From Ochotona curzoniae (Eukaryota; Chordata; Mammalia; Lagomorpha; Ochotonidae): a DNA stretch of 64,000 nt. The stretch spans positions 6,014,001 through 6,078,000 of the forward strand of contig NW_024466459.1 of NCBI RefSeq assembly GCF_017591425.1. The letters run 5' to 3'. The notes beneath the pieces are model-generated. The model ran no database searches. It worked only from the letters and a program-made list of their open reading frames with translations, and had not been told where the DNA came from. Positions 11,126-23,791 of this stretch are shown in pieces (within the stretch, counting starts at the first letter, position 1; every line of letters starts with the position of its first letter). Position numbers and translations under genes: made by a program.

Positions 11126-12859
11126 AATCAGAAAGGCCAGTCATAATTTTACTACCTATTCGAGATACATCTATAATATTCTTGTTCAGCAGGTTTTTTT
11201 GAAATTCGACTAATATTACTATAAGAACATAAAAGACTGATTTATCCGTTTATAGACACAAGCGCTGTGAGTTTCTGTTCAGGTGAGTGCCGCTTATTCC
11301 TTTAAATTGGAACTGGTTATGTGACTTATTTTTCTTTGTTTTGTATTTCTCCTTTTTTAACTGAGAATGAACGACTGGCAATTTTTAGTTTTGCATAGCA
11401 GTCATCAATCTTCTCTTTCCTGCTCGTGTAGGATTTAAAGAGCAAAGAGGAAGTTCATTCTTATCCCACAGGAATGAAATTTGAGCGTTGTTGTTTAAAG
11501 ATGAACAAATAAGCTTAAAGACAGTCATTTCCCCGATGGGTGGATCGATGAGGGCTCTTTAAAACGCCATGTGTAATAGAAGGAGGAAAAACTCATGTGT
11601 GAATTTCACATTTTTTTTGCATTGAAATAAGCCTTTCTAATTTTGCTGAGATAGCTGATTATTTAGATATGATTTTTTCAGTAAACCAAACTTAGATTTT
11701 TGCATTCACAAAAATATAGAGCTAATATTTTATCATGTTTTAAGAAATTTTCTTTTATATAATTTCACAGGACCTATGATCTCTATATAAACTCACATCA
11801 AAGCTCATATTATTGTCTGCAATAGTGAATGACTCGAAAGTATAGAGTTGTACTGTCTTTGCATCTCAGCAAGATTTAGAGAAATAATTCATTACAGAAA
11901 GCAGTGTGATGGGTATATGATTTTAATCTTCCTTCCCCACCATGATTCATTTTATTTTTGATGATTTTCCTTTTCTGTATTGAACCATGCTTACGTGAAT
12001 CTGTACGTGTTTCAGAACCCACTACATTTCAAAAAGCTACAATGATTGAACGGGAGAGCCAAAGGAAGCGTCCACGTTTGGCTAGAGACGTTTTTCAGAT
12101 CATCTAAAAATAGCTGATGAAGCAACATCAGGTTAGTGCACATAAGCCTGCCAGTGACTACAACACAAATATAGATCAATTTTATGTTGAAAATTAAGCA
12201 CATTGTCTTTTTTCTCTAAATGTAACTATTGCTTAGTGAGTGTCTTATACTGTATGTAAGAGCTCATGTATGCTCACCTTAGAGAAAACTGTCTTCATTT
12301 CCTCTAGTTTCTGAAGACTTATAAAATACACAAGATGCATGTGAAGCATGTAGTGACTTCTGACATACTCAAAATCAAGCCAAATGCTTACCAACATCAT
12401 CCAAAAATGATAACTGTAATCAACGAAGGGGAAAATCAGTAAGAATCTCTTCTTTTTTCCCCCTAAGTTATTTCTAGCTGTGTTGGAACAAAGGTGGAGT
12501 GGTGTGGGGTCGGGGGGGAGATTTGGAGCAAACTCCCTTGAGAACAAGATCTCAAGGCATTTTTAACCTGATTTCCAGGCCAGAGAAACTCTCTTGACAA
12601 AGCCAACTTTGAATAGCTATGCAAATCAAATTTAGAAATCTTTAGAGAGCCATCCTTCACGAAGCTTGCTTTCAGCAGGGAATACACAACAAGAACAGAT
12701 GGGAGGCTGAGGCAAAAGGTCTCCACGCAAATCATATTAAGACCAAACCCATGGAAAGCATGCCCATGATAGACTCTCGATTGTTTCAGCACCCCCAAAT
12801 AAAAAGGTGTTCCAAGGGTTTATGACAGGTACTGGATACGTTTTAAAGATGCTGATTTT
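11126..12859. other. Unique sequence, no gene recognised
   Basis: Overlapping minus-strand open frames of 100 and 111 codons (12245-12798) have no recognisable domain and are likely chance. An octamer ATGCAAAT, the consensus POU-factor site, lies at 12619-12626 in a stretch that looks repeat-free. Confidence 0.45.
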
Positions 12860-12970
12860 TCGGTTGCAGTCATTTGGAGAGTGAATCAATGGACGGAAGA
12901 TCTTCCTCTCTGTCTCTCCTCCTCTCTGTATATCTGACTTTCCAACTAAAGAAAAGAAACTCTTTTTTTT
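12860..12970 (+). mobile_element. CSINE 3' end, 5'-truncated
   Basis: Only the last third of the SINE is present: CGGTTGCAGTCATTTGGAGAGTG, then GACGGAAGATCTTCC, a CTCT tract, TATCTGACTTTCCAA and an A/T-rich tail. The close match to family sequence suggests a fairly recent, 5'-truncated insertion. Confidence 0.85.
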
Positions 12971-13760
12971 ACAATGCCAATTCTTCTCCTGAGTATTTTG
13001 CATATGGAAGGGACAGCGTTCTCAGAGGAGCAGCAGTGCACACTAATCCGCAGTGAAGACACAGTCAAGCAGAAGCAATCTAGAGGATCCTTCTTCCAAG
13101 CGCAGTGCATCACAGGGGACCTGGATGGAGTGAAGGAGATGGAAGTTCAAACTCACTTAGGAGAAAAGTCAAAGTGGGAATCGGAGGAAGGTGCCTCAAC
13201 CCTTGGATCCAGGGGATGTTGTGCAGGCTTGTTCCAGCGGTTATGCTCTATTTAATGGGCCACAGAGCCACTGCCATGAAGCTTCCACCCCAGAGCTGCT
13301 AATGAGTGGCACAATAGCAGGTAGATTTTGTCATTTCCTCCATGTATTTTCCCTAACAAGGCCAGACACTCTAACTCCTCAAGAGAAAATTAAACTATGA
13401 AATTAAAGCATAACCAAAATCAGGGCAACAGAATTCCTCTTGGTAACCTAGGTGAAAATCTGCAGTTTTGCGTTTTCCAATGGTGAGCTGGTTGCATCTC
13501 CAAGGATGTAAAAATCTCCATTCATTGATGGGAAAATTAGTTTAATAGATGCTCCATGTTTCCACGCTGTGCATTCTTCTTTGCTTGACAAATCAGTCAT
13601 TTGACTGCTTTGCATTCTATACAAAGGAGAGAAGGCAATGCCTCTTATTTTTCCCCAGGCTCATATAACAATCAAAGTGAAACAGGAAAGTAAATGAATC
13701 TAGAATCACTGTTGGTGACATTTTCTTTCTCACAAATATATCCATTCTCTTTGTTCTCAG
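12971..13760. other. Unique sequence, no gene recognised
   Basis: Three overlapping plus-strand frames of 60-93 codons occur at 12974-13400, but none carries a domain and no splice-flanked exon is evident. No repeat is recognised. Confidence 0.45.
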
Positions 13761-13890
13761 ATTTCCTTCTCTTGTCCTTTTCTACTTTGCTCTCCTTTTT
13801 TTTCTCTTCTCTCTTTCATTTCTACTTTCTCTCTTTCACACACACACACACACACACACTCTCTTTTTCTCTGTTTGTGTACACACATGT
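13761..13890. repeat. Pyrimidine-rich tract with (CA)11
   Basis: A C/T-rich run leads into a pure CA array at 13837-13859 and continues as CTCTTTTTCTC. This is a compound microsatellite. Confidence 0.9.
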
Positions 13891-14439
13891 GTTACTATTT
13901 CTTTCTCTTCAAGATTATAACTTAAAATGACCCAAAAACACCAAATTGCAGAGCTCAACACTTGGAACCCTGTCTGTCTCCTGGCAAGGAGCAGAAGATT
14001 TATTTATTGTGACAGAAGAAACCAACAAAATGGAAAGTGACAGTTTTTTTTTCTAGCATTGTCAGTAGGATTACTAGGCCTTTGAGATGGGATCAGGAAT
14101 AAAAAGGTAGGATTCCTCCCGAGACTTTTCTTCTTTTAGTATCTAACACCGAGTGTAGCTAATTGTCAGCAGCGTTATGGAATTCTAAACCCAATCCATG
14201 AACGTTTAGTTAGAAGCAGATTTTGGCTGCAAATGACTCAAGCAAACTTTCCTTCTTCCCTCCTCCTTCGTCCCTCCCCTATTTTTGGTTGTTTTTCCCT
14301 CTATCCATTGTATGACATCCAAGATTTCACATGGAAACACCCCATGGCTTGTTTTTCATTGCAGGTTAAAATCAGCTTTAATTCTGTTATTTTTCCCCCT
14401 AAGATGTCGCCCATCCCATTAAGATGATTAGGTTTTTCT
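13891..14439. other. Unique sequence, no gene recognised
   Basis: Repeat-free by eye, with a C/T-rich patch at 14250-14290. It leads directly into the conserved-looking block that starts near 14440. Confidence 0.45.
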
Positions 14440-15060
14440 TTTGAATAGTTACCTAAGGTAAAATCTAATTGGCATATCGGCCACTGAAAAATAAAGCCAG
14501 CGGCAGGAGTGGTGCCAGCCAAGCTGATGCATGGCAAGCCAGCATAGCTGGGACTCCATTTCACACCACGATTTAAGATACCGTGTGCGCTGCCCTGATG
14601 ACAAAGTGTCTCTGGTTGTTAAGCATTGGAAAATAGAGCTCTGTTTCCTCAATAGAGAGGAACTAACCAACGTTAAAGATCACATTTAGGTGCATAGCAG
14701 CTGTGTATCGAATGACACACAGCAACAAAGGGTCCTGCTAGAGAGACGCTGAAGGCTTGCTTCAGCTGACTTCGAAGTTTTATGCTGTCTTTTGTTCATT
14801 CCTGGAAGCTCCAGCCTTGCCAACATAAGTTGCAAAACCATCCATTTAATGGTATAAATGAAATTATGCTTTACAAACTGGCTTCGCAATGCGGTAATAT
14901 GATGCATTCAATAGTATGTTAGCAGAAGACAGAGGAAAAGGTTTAAATAGCAGCTTCCCAAGTTTCCTTAGCAAAACAACATGGTACTTTACAATCAATG
15001 GCGTATTATAGCTGAAACCTAGCAGAGATAAAAAGATTGTTTTTAAACCAGACTGGAGAA
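14440..15060. other. Candidate conserved non-coding block
   Basis: About 600 bp with balanced composition, no recognisable transposon, dispersed CpGs and an AT-rich core (14840-14890) with ATTTAATGG and AAATTATGC elements of the homeodomain-site type. Open frames on the minus strand (73-104 codons) have no domain and break in all phases. The look is that of an enhancer-like element, but this is inference from composition only. Confidence 0.35.
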
Positions 15061-15477
15061 CATTTCTTTCCACAAGAACTACTTTTTTTTTTAGGAAAAA
15101 AAAAAACTTTATGGTAAAGAATTTAAGAGCAAATAAACAATAAAAATCAAATTGAAAATATTTTTCTTTTTTCTCCACTTTTCCACTTAATAGTACACAT
15201 CAGTTACAGAAAAATTCTGGTGAACTTGTCTTTGCCTTGGAAAATTTCAGATATTAACGTTGCATTCTCATTGTTTGCACAAGAAGAAATTAATATATGT
15301 ACTGGTAGCATTGGCAGGGACACAATATCCATTCTTTGCTTTTTTGCAATGCAATTCTCCTGAGTTCCATCTTTCTTCTTTGGATACAAACATTTGATGT
15401 CATGTGACATTAAAGGACTTTTCCATTGAGTAAGACATGAACAGTGCTCAACTGCTAGTCCAAAGGCTGTCTACATG
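15061..15477. other. AT-rich unique sequence
   Basis: Contains a T10 run and an A12 run within 40 bp (15083-15109), giving a weak inverted pair, then featureless AT-rich sequence up to the next SINE. Confidence 0.5.
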
Positions 15478-15819
15478 TTTTAAGATTATTATTTGATGTT
15501 TTGAAAGGAAGACTTCCATAGAGAGGAGAGACAGAGAGAGGTACATAAGGAGAAAGGTTTCACGTCCGCTGGTTCATTCCCCAAAAGCCTGCAAAAACTG
15601 AAGCTGAGCTAGTCCAAAGCCAAGAACCAGATGCTTATTCCAGGTCTCCTACACAGGGCCTACACAGGGCCTCAAGCACTGGGGTCATCCTCCATTGCTT
15701 TCCCAGACACAGAAGCAAGGAGATGAACTGGAGCATCTGGGACTCAAACCAATGCCTCAACAGAATGCTGGTGCTAAAGGCAGAGGCTTAAGCTATTATG
15801 ACACAGCTCAGGCCCTGGC
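15478..15819 (-). mobile_element. Old CSINE, antisense, with an 11-bp internal duplication
   Basis: Family landmarks are GAGGAGAGACAGAGAGAGG, GCTGGTTCATTCCCCAAAAG, CAGGTCTCCTACACAGGGC and the terminal CACAGCTCAGGCCC. The unit CTACACAGGGC is present twice in tandem (15649-15659 and 15660-15670), a small duplication private to this copy. Confidence 0.8.
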
Positions 15820-16002
15820 TAAATTTAAAATGAGAAAAATGATCTTCCTATTGCCAGGTCATTCCTCCATGAAACGGCATGCCTACACCATCACAGTTCA
15901 TTCAATCACTTTTTCAATTTTCAGTATTCAAAAGATCTGTTGCAATGATGTATGTTAAAGTTAGTAATGTGTCTCTTAGTCCATGCTAAAACACTTCAAA
16001 AG

Positions 16003-16289
16003 TTTTTTTCTTTAATTTATTTATTTGAAAGATACAATGAGACAGAAATCTTCCATCAGCTAGTTTACTCTCTGTGTGTCCCCCACATTTAGACCAAGCT
16101 AAAGCAAGTAATCAGGAACTCTGGGTCTCTGACAAGGGTGATAGGCACTTCAATATTTGAACCAACACCCGTTGCCTTCCAAGAATATCAACAAGAAGCT
16201 GGATGAGGATCTGAGCTAGGACTCCAACCCAGACACTCTGACATGGGAAGTGGGTGTCTGAAGCAGCAACTTAAGCCATGGTTCCCCTG
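16003..16289 (-). mobile_element. Old CSINE, antisense
   Basis: Starts TTTTTTTCTTTAATTTATTTATTTGAAAG, followed by a heavily diverged body (AAGAAGCTGGATGAGGATC, GTGGGTGTCTGAAGCAGCAAC) and the tRNA-like head complement TTAAGCCATGGTTCCCC. Immediately after it, 16308-16358 repeats another TTTATTTATTTGCAAAGGAGG tail, probably a second, truncated antisense copy. Confidence 0.7.
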
Positions 16290-16359
16290 ATACACCTCAT
16301 GTTAAAGCATTTATTTATTTTATTTATTTGCAAAGGAGGAAGAGAGAGAGAGATATTTT

Positions 16360-17124
16360 AGTATTATCTCTCTGCATGCATTTTTTTAGGAGCTTATTTG
16401 TTTTAGCTTCTTCTTTGGCAGCCTACTTATAGGAGGGCATAATCAGTATACAGACACATTTAAAACGGAATTCCATCCTTTACCAATTTTGCCATTTTGG
16501 AAATTTGCCTTAAGTTCTTTGAACCTTCTATTGCTTCCTCATCAGAAAAATTAGGAAACTTGACACAGGATAAAATGCATGCAAACAACTAAGCAGATCA
16601 AAATCTATGATGTGAATTTTTATCCTACTGATTATGTAGGGAAGGTAACCTGTTCATAATAACACAATAACAATTTTAATAAAAAAAAATGTTCTGCCCA
16701 CAAACTAACGACAAACACAGGTGCTATCACTTACTGATGGAAGCAACTTCTAATGGTACAAAAACAAAACAAAACAAAGGGTGTCTTACAGCTTGTTTAG
16801 TGCCACCCAGTTGGCTTCAAATCTGAATGCAAGTTCTTTCTTCCACGTTAGGCACCAATAGAACTCCCAGAAGGCTGTTGATTGGGCAGTGAGATGCATC
16901 ATGCCGTGTGAGTCTGGGCAAATAAACCTTGTTGGTGAAGTCTGAACTAAGAACCACAAAATAAGGTTGTAAATGTCACTCATTTTCAACGGGCACTGGA
17001 CTGTTAAGTATTTCTGAGCATCATGGGAGCTCAAAGAATCTTCCATGAACAGGCAAAGACCAGGCAGGAAGGATTGGGGCTTCTGAACTGAAAGGTGTTT
17101 TCCTTTAAACAAGTTTGTTTAACA
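16360..17124. other. Unique sequence, no gene recognised
   Basis: The 108-codon minus-strand frame at 16786-17112 has no recognisable domain. A run of AAAAC repeats lies at 16759-16778. Nothing else is recognised. Confidence 0.45.
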
Positions 17125-17466
17125 TTGTATTAATATGCAGTTTGTAGAAACATGGTACAAAGCAATTTCATCCCAAAATAACCCATGCATCGGTGACTGG
17201 ATAAGCAAAATGTGATATGAGAGTGAAATATTATTTGTTAATTTAGAAAGGGATTGACACATAATACAGCACAAAATGTCCTAAAAATCAGACAAGGATG
17301 TGTTTGGCTATGATTCCACTTCTACGGAATATTCAGAAAATGCAATTGTATAGACAGAAAACAAACCTACTTGTTTTGTGGGAAGGGCGAGAGGACTAGG
17401 GGGTACCTGAAAATGGGTGTCAAGGCTCTTACGGGGGCGATGGACATGTTCTAAAATTGAATTTGT
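17125..17466 (+). mobile_element. Old L1 3' end, sense
   Basis: Landmarks of mammalian L1M 3' UTRs appear in order: GACTGGATAAGCAAAATGTG, TATGATTCCACTTCTA, a G-rich stretch with GGACTAGGGGGTACC, and GGGGGCGATGGACATGTTCT. The reading frame is gone. A SINE abuts its downstream end. Confidence 0.65.
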
Positions 17467-17777
17467 GGGGTTTTTGGTACTGAGCCTACCAGTGAAGATG
17501 CCTTTGACATCAAAGTACTTGGTTTGATTCTTGATTCAGATTCTAACTCCAGGTTCCTGCTGATGCAAATCCTGGGAAGTTAGGTGGTAAGGGTTCAGGC
17601 AGTTGGGTTTCTGCCAGCTACATGGAAGATCTGGAAAGAGTCTGTAACTTTTGGCTTTGGACTTCACTCAACCCTGGTTGTGATGGACAGTTGGAGAGCG
17701 AGCCAGTGGATGAAAGCGTGCTGTGTTTGCCTCTTTTTCTTTTTCTGTGTCTCAAGTAAAAAACAGTTTTTAAAATG
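17467..17777 (+). mobile_element. Old CSINE, sense
   Basis: A diverged copy following the L1 end directly. GGTTCCTGCTGATGCAAATCC, CAGCTACATGGAAGATCTGG and CAGTTGGAGAGCGAGCCAG identify it, ending in a CTTTTTCTTTTTC tract. The adjoining L1 suggests insertion into an existing L1 remnant. Confidence 0.65.
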
Positions 17778-19580
17778 CGCTATATTAATGCTTACACAAA
17801 TTTTGCAAAATTAGTAAAATCATTGACGCTAAAGTAAAGTGATTCCTTTTCACCAAACTGTTATCAATGGGAGAAAGCACCGTCTTATCTATTAGTATCA
17901 CCCTGACAATTTTTGCTGTAGGTGACAAACTTTGGAAAACTTGTAAAACTTGGTCATCAGGAAAACATTTGTGCTCAGAACTCGTGAAACATCAGAACTC
18001 CTGAACTTCAGCGAACACAGTACTCACGGTGCATTCTCACAACCCTTTCTCGTGACCACAGCTGGCGAGGGAAATACAGAGAGCACAAATGGAAGAAACC
18101 TCAAGCCTCAACTCAGGACTTCTGCATAAATTACCTTCATTCCATCTTATATTTAACAATTTATCTAAGATGTTGACCCTACCAAACGTCATCCGAAGCA
18201 GTCCTACAGTGGAGTCATTTCTCTGTGTTTGCAGTGCCCTCTCTGCACATCAGATGTTTTACAGATTAAGGAGGGGCAGGGACAGGGGGAGTTCTGCATG
18301 AGAGAAAACAAAACCATGGCCAAGTTTTCTTTCTGTCATTACCCTCCTCTCTCCCCATTTCTGCCCCTTTTTTTTTTATTTGTAGCCCCTCAATGCGACA
18401 TTGACAAATGACAATGCAAGAAGAGAATTTATGTTAGGTCTTGGAGATTAGCACATTATCACAAGCAAAACAGAGCCCTCAGCCTCTGTCACTTGGGAGC
18501 CATTCAAAGAGTCTTTGGATATGATGCATGGGTCAAGACCCATTTCTGAAGAAGTGGGGATGCTGTTATGCCTGGACAAGTCTGGAGAAAGCCCCTGGAG
18601 AGCCAGGTGAAGACACTCAGCATAGGACTAGGAGCATTTAGCCTAAAAGCTCATTCTATAAAGGAAAGAGGAACCGGGAACCTCCCTAAAGACCACTGTG
18701 TTGAATGATTTAGGGCTACCTGTAGGAAATGCCTTTTGCTTTATTACTTTTTAGTCTCCTTTCTCTCAGAAGGGAAAACAAAGCACAAGACAGACCTTCC
18801 TCACCTTCAACACTTGGTCTACCCCGTCCCATCAGAATTCTCCAGGAAGTTGAGCGGGATTTCTCTCTTACGATCTCTTCTATAAGGTAGTTTTCACTTC
18901 TTGGATAAGCACAATGGATGCATTCTGGGTTGTGTGAGACTAAAATGTCACATACACACTGACACCTTTTTCCAACTCAACAAATACTATAGGTCATTCC
19001 CCAAAGGGTAAGACACAGAATGTAAGAGTCTAATCCATTCAGAGGGCAGCTTTTTTTTTCTTTTAAGGTCAGGAGCAAGAGTAAGGAGATTCCCTCCAAT
19101 TCAAGTGTTATTTGAAATTATTTGATAGAGCTTATCATGTAGAACATAGGCAGTAAAAGGAAATGAATCTATGCAACATTATTCACAATTCAAATATAAT
19201 TAGATGCGTCTTACAGAAAGAAAACATCGGTAGGTAGATTACTGAATATTGGTGTGGGCAGGGTTGGAGACAGAAATATTAGAAGATAGTTTTAATATTA
19301 GGGATGAAAAATGATGGACCCTGCTAACGCAAAAACCATGGGAAGAAATTAAAGAATCAAAAGTCACTCTGAACATGATTTAACACAGACTTGAGAAATA
19401 GGAGTTTAGAAGGAACTGTCAGACCCTTACTTGCTTAGTCTACATACTTTTGCAATGTATTTAACGAACACTTCAGCAGCATAACAGGGATTATGGTAAA
19501 AAATTTAAATACTAATTCAGTGAACCAAAACAATGGCTAGTATTAATCTGTAGCATAATTGTCTCCTTACACATGAATGT
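17778..19580. other. Unique sequence, no gene recognised
   Basis: No transposon is confidently recognised. Two short frames (18089-18411) have no domain. From about 19060 the sequence becomes AT-rich and may include an old L1 remnant (GCAACATTATTCACAATTC near 19171). Confidence 0.4.
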
Positions 19581-19582
19581 GT

Positions 19583-19604
19583 GCACGCACACACACACAC
19601 ACAC
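19583..19604. repeat. (CA)n microsatellite
   Basis: A GCACGCACACAC-type array of about ten units in otherwise unique DNA. Confidence 0.9.
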
Positions 19605-21898
19605 GAGGGTAAAACAGTACTTGTGCAACATGACATTAATAGCAAATGGTGAATCTTAAACTCAATTCAAGCAATGGAGGCTGTCACATTTATACCTTAC
19701 TACTAATATCCCATGGGCACATGAGAAAAAGAGCAGCCATGTGGAAAATAGAACACATTCTCTTGGATCTTTACTTTTTTTTTTTTTTTTAGTATTTTTT
19801 GGAACATTTAGCATTTCCCTTCAACAAATTCAAAATGTTGGTACGTTTTAAGAAAATATGAGACAAGAAGTTCTGTAATGCTTGGAGTCCATTTTTCTTT
19901 AAATATTACAAGAAAGCACACATTCTGGGAAATATTCATGTAGAATGAAATCAAGAAATGTAGCAGACCACAGGGACATGTTAGCAGCCCAATAATAATA
20001 GTTACAAACCAGAATAACAATAATAAGTTTGTGATCTGTGTGTTTAAAAAAAAAAAAGGTCTAACTGTACCTAATAGACCCGGCAGCTGAACCAAGTGTG
20101 TTAGCACATTTTTAAATTTTAGAAATCCTTTTCACTGACATTGGTGGGTAGATACTGGTGTGGATACTGGTTTGTGTCTGTACCTGCACCTTCAGCCACA
20201 ACGTCCATGACTTTACCCTGGCACTAGGCTTTCCAGGCTTTTCCAGTTGAATCATCATGCTCTCCTTCATCTGTCTCTTATGCAAAATCCCTCCAGTATT
20301 TTTCTTTGTTCCGATTCCACTGATCCACTAAAGAATCTCCCTTTAGGACATGAGTAGATGCATTCTGCTACTACATTACGTTTGGTTGGCGATTTTCTGG
20401 ACAAAAGGACAATTCATAAAAGTGGGAATCTCTGGACAATTGCAGGATTGTGGAAGATGTCGTATGTTTAGGAACCAGCTCAAAGCCAAGGTTTGCTCTG
20501 AGTGTGTCAATATAACTCTTCAGAGGGACGTACTAGCATAATGCAGATTCATCAATTCTCTAAAGCAATTCATTACAGCAACAGAAAAGATAAAATTAAG
20601 CTAGCTAACAGTTTCAAAATTCGCTTTAGGTAAGAATCAATGTGTAAAACCATTGGTTGCATGTGTAAATATGCAGGTAGGTGAGTGTGTGTCAGTTTAT
20701 AAAGACATGGATGACTTAGCAAGGCAGGGCATGTCATAGGCACTGGTTTAACTCTGTCATCATTCCTACAAACAGTGCCAGAAGACAGACATAGAGCTCT
20801 TTGAAACTTGCTTATCATTGTCTCCTCTGAATGCAATAATACATAGGGCAATACTTAGCTTTCAAAACCTCTGTACCTTGACTTTTTAAAAATGCACTTA
20901 GATATGATTTTGACTAGGCACATGGTATATATTTGAGTGTGTATGTGTGACTGTAAATGGACAGATAGGCACATGAAAGTATCTAGATAGATAAAAAGAG
21001 CTGCAGTTTGTATTGAAAGTTTTCTCTCTAGTGAAAGACCAACCAATACTAATTTGAACTGACAAAGGTGCCCATATGAAGGCTGAGGTCCTTTTAAGAG
21101 ATACTTGGCTCATCTGGTATCTCATAAACTCTTGGTAAAAAGTAATCCAAACTTGGAGAAAGAGCATTTGTGATGGTGGACTGTTGCATTAAGGGGAAAA
21201 AAATACTATGGTTGGTCTTCAGCTTCTCCATGTGGTATACAAGGGTTGAGTTGTTGAATTGTGTAGACTTGTGTTTACAGAGAAAACACAGACCCTGTGC
21301 TTCTCTGAGTCTACAAGGCAAAGGCATCACATATGAAAAAAGACTGCTTCAATCATAAGCTTTATGGATAATCTAATCCATAAGGAGACCAAAATTATTC
21401 GGCCCCTGTGAATAAGAAGAAAACCTGAAAAACTTAATTATTTGCGAATTATTCATGAAGATTTTTGATCCTGGCTCAAGGCTAGAGTTGAAAAAAGAAA
21501 GGCAATCACAGATTGTTGCCAATCAGTGTTTCATGGGAGAAAAATATGGAATACTTCAATCTCAAGATAACACCCCATATTTCCAGGCTATTTTTCATAA
21601 AAAAAAAAAACCCTCTCAAAGGTGTTGCTAGAGACAAGTGAACCTTGGTGTTTTATGGAAACAAAAGCAGACCCTCTGAGAAAGAAATGGGATATGAACT
21701 GTTGCTGGGAAGAAATTATTGCAGCAACGTATGCTGTTTAGGTATAATGCGCAGATTATAAGTTTCATTTTGTCAGAAACATATGGCCACGTGCTAAACA
21801 TCCATATGCCAAATTTAATAAAATTGAATTCCACTGATAAACCTTGTGCCCCTGATCCCAGTCATTTTAGTGGTTAGGAAATCTATAAATATGGCAGC
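19605..21898. other. Unique AT-rich sequence, no gene recognised
   Basis: Contains T16 at 19775-19790, a short direct repeat of GATACTGGT around 20151-20169, and TG-rich stretches at 20680-20700 and 20930-20950. No gene or repeat family can be supported. Open frames are all under 100 codons and domain-free. Confidence 0.45.
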
Positions 21899-21920
21899 AC
21901 GCACACACACACACACACAC
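21899..21920. repeat. (CA)n microsatellite
   Basis: About eleven CA units in unique sequence. Confidence 0.9.
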
Positions 21921-22099
21921 CAGTCACCAGCGTGTCTGGGGGTTACATATAACTCACATGTACTTGGTGCCTAATATGAAGGGTTTTTACCAAAGCTACA
22001 GAAACAAGAAAACTGATCATGTCCAAAATGTGTTAGCTATGCTTTTCCATAACTCTGGAAAATAGGGGAGAGGGAGGAGGGTGGGGTTGAGAAGGAGTA

Positions 22100-22640
22100 C
22101 TTTACCTCAAATGTTTGAGGAAAACCTCCCTTGAGGAGGTAATGTTTGTTCTGAACATGATTAATAGGGAAGGGTCAGCCAGTGTGTATTTCAGTGAAAG
22201 GAGTTCCAGTCGGGAAATAGAACAGGCAAAGTTCCTAAGTCTGGAAGGAGTTTAGCCTGTTCAAGAAAAGGCCAGCACGGTTACAATATCACACAAAAAG
22301 ACAGTAGTATGTGATGAAGTTCAAAAGGCAGTCAGTGAGTATATCCTGGAGGTCCTTGGGGGCTAACTTAAGGGATTTGAGTAGGAGGCCAAGTTCAACA
22401 GAAAGCTGTTGGAAAGTATTAAGGAAGGACTGGTGAGCACTTACGAGCGGCAGAAACCAGACATGCTTTCAGGTTCCCTAGTCATCCAGCGAGGTAGAGC
22501 GAAGACAGGGACCAAGTAGAAGCCATGGAGATGAATACAAGTCGCTGGGAAATGAGGAAAAGGTTTGGCACGCATTTTGGACGCCGAACTGATAGAACTG
22601 GATGGAAATCAAGAGACAGAGGAATCAGGGACACCTGTAT
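22100..22640 (+). mobile_element. Ancient mammalian interspersed repeat, family not assigned
   Basis: The stretch contains, in order, GAGGAGGTAATGTTTG, AACAGGCAAAGTTCC, GGAAGGAGTTTAGCCTGTTC, AAGGCCAGCACGG, AAGCTGTTGGAAAGTATTAAG and GGAATCAGGGACACC. I recognise this string of motifs from a widespread old mammalian repeat, but I cannot name the family with confidence. It is strongly diverged and has no open frame. Confidence 0.45.
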
Positions 22641-23061
22641 CCAACTGATGTGATCTTCAGGAAGATCTGCTGAAATCACAGTTCTGTGCTTGCCATGTAC
22701 TAGGAAGCACACTTCAGGGTCTGCTATGATTACCAAAATATAAGCTCTCCTCCACGGGCTTGCTGTGAATTCATTCAGTGGTAAGCACAGCACATATTGG
22801 AATCTACCATTTCCCACATGTTAAATAGAAATGACTAAAGGTTAGTAACTTGGTGGATCAATCAGCCTAAAGATGAACAACCAGCAATGAGTGATTTTGA
22901 GAAAGGGAAAACGAACCACAAGTAGGTTTTGGACTTCAGGATTAACCCTTTTATTTTCTATAGCATTCAAGTCATTCACATCTTCCCCAGAAATTAGAAA
23001 TATAGATTCCTTGTTTAGTGACATTCGCCCCTGCTTCCAAGTGTTCCTGTGTTTCTACTGT
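22641..23061. other. Unique sequence, no gene recognised
   Basis: No repeat or exon recognised. It leads into the first of two near-identical MIR copies. Confidence 0.5.
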
Positions 23062-23200
23062 AATAATTAGGACAGCTAACTCCCATGTGTCAGGCACCCT
23101 ACTGGGCATTTTCCAGTGATTACATTAGCTTAATTATAACAAAACACTATGAGATTAATGCGAGTACTGTTCCTGTTTTATAGATGAGAAAATTAAAGAC
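23062..23200 (-). mobile_element. MIR, antisense, copy 1 of a duplicated pair
   Basis: CATGTGTCAGGCACCCTACT and TTTTATAGATGAGAAAATTA are the reverse complement of the MIR 3' half. The segment 23062-23155 recurs at 24056-24167 with about 92% identity by my hand alignment. That is far closer than two independent MIR insertions should be. This copy lacks 18 bp that copy 2 keeps. Confidence 0.75.
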
Positions 23201-23791
23201 AGGGATTTTATCTTGAACTGCTCCCCTCCCACGCACACACCCCGAGCTAATTATTTTAACATAGAAGTTTTTGGAATAAGCAGTATGGACAGAAACAGTC
23301 CAAGGTCTGGGAACAGCGAATTAAATCAACATTGAGGTTTACTATACGTCCATTAGAATCAATAGCTGGAAGAGGCTGGCCAAACTGCATGTGGTAATGG
23401 CATAGATCTAACCAGAACTCTCGGTGCTACTGGGAATTGAACATGGTAAACAGCTTCAGGAAAGTTTTTATCTAGTGCTAATCAAGTCAAATAGATACTT
23501 TTTTTTCCCCCTGCGACCATGTGATGCAATGATTTTATGGAGGTTGTAACAGTTCCTATATTTACTAAGTGGCAGCTGGGTACCAGATAGAATGTTGCTT
23601 TGGCCAGAGTTCTCCAGGGATTGGAGGTTTACTATAAGGAATGGGCAGCTGTGATTGTGGAGGTTAAGAAGCCTAAACTCAAGAGAACGCATGGATTTTA
23701 GTCTAACAATACAGATCCAAAAAATGAGAGTTGATGGGGTTACAGCCTGAGTAAACCTGAAACCAGAAGATCTACGTACAGCTCAAAGGTC
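23201..23791. other. Unique sequence between the MIR copies
   Basis: No gene or repeat recognised. T8 and C-rich runs lie near 23500. The 74-codon minus-strand frame has no domain. Confidence 0.5.
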
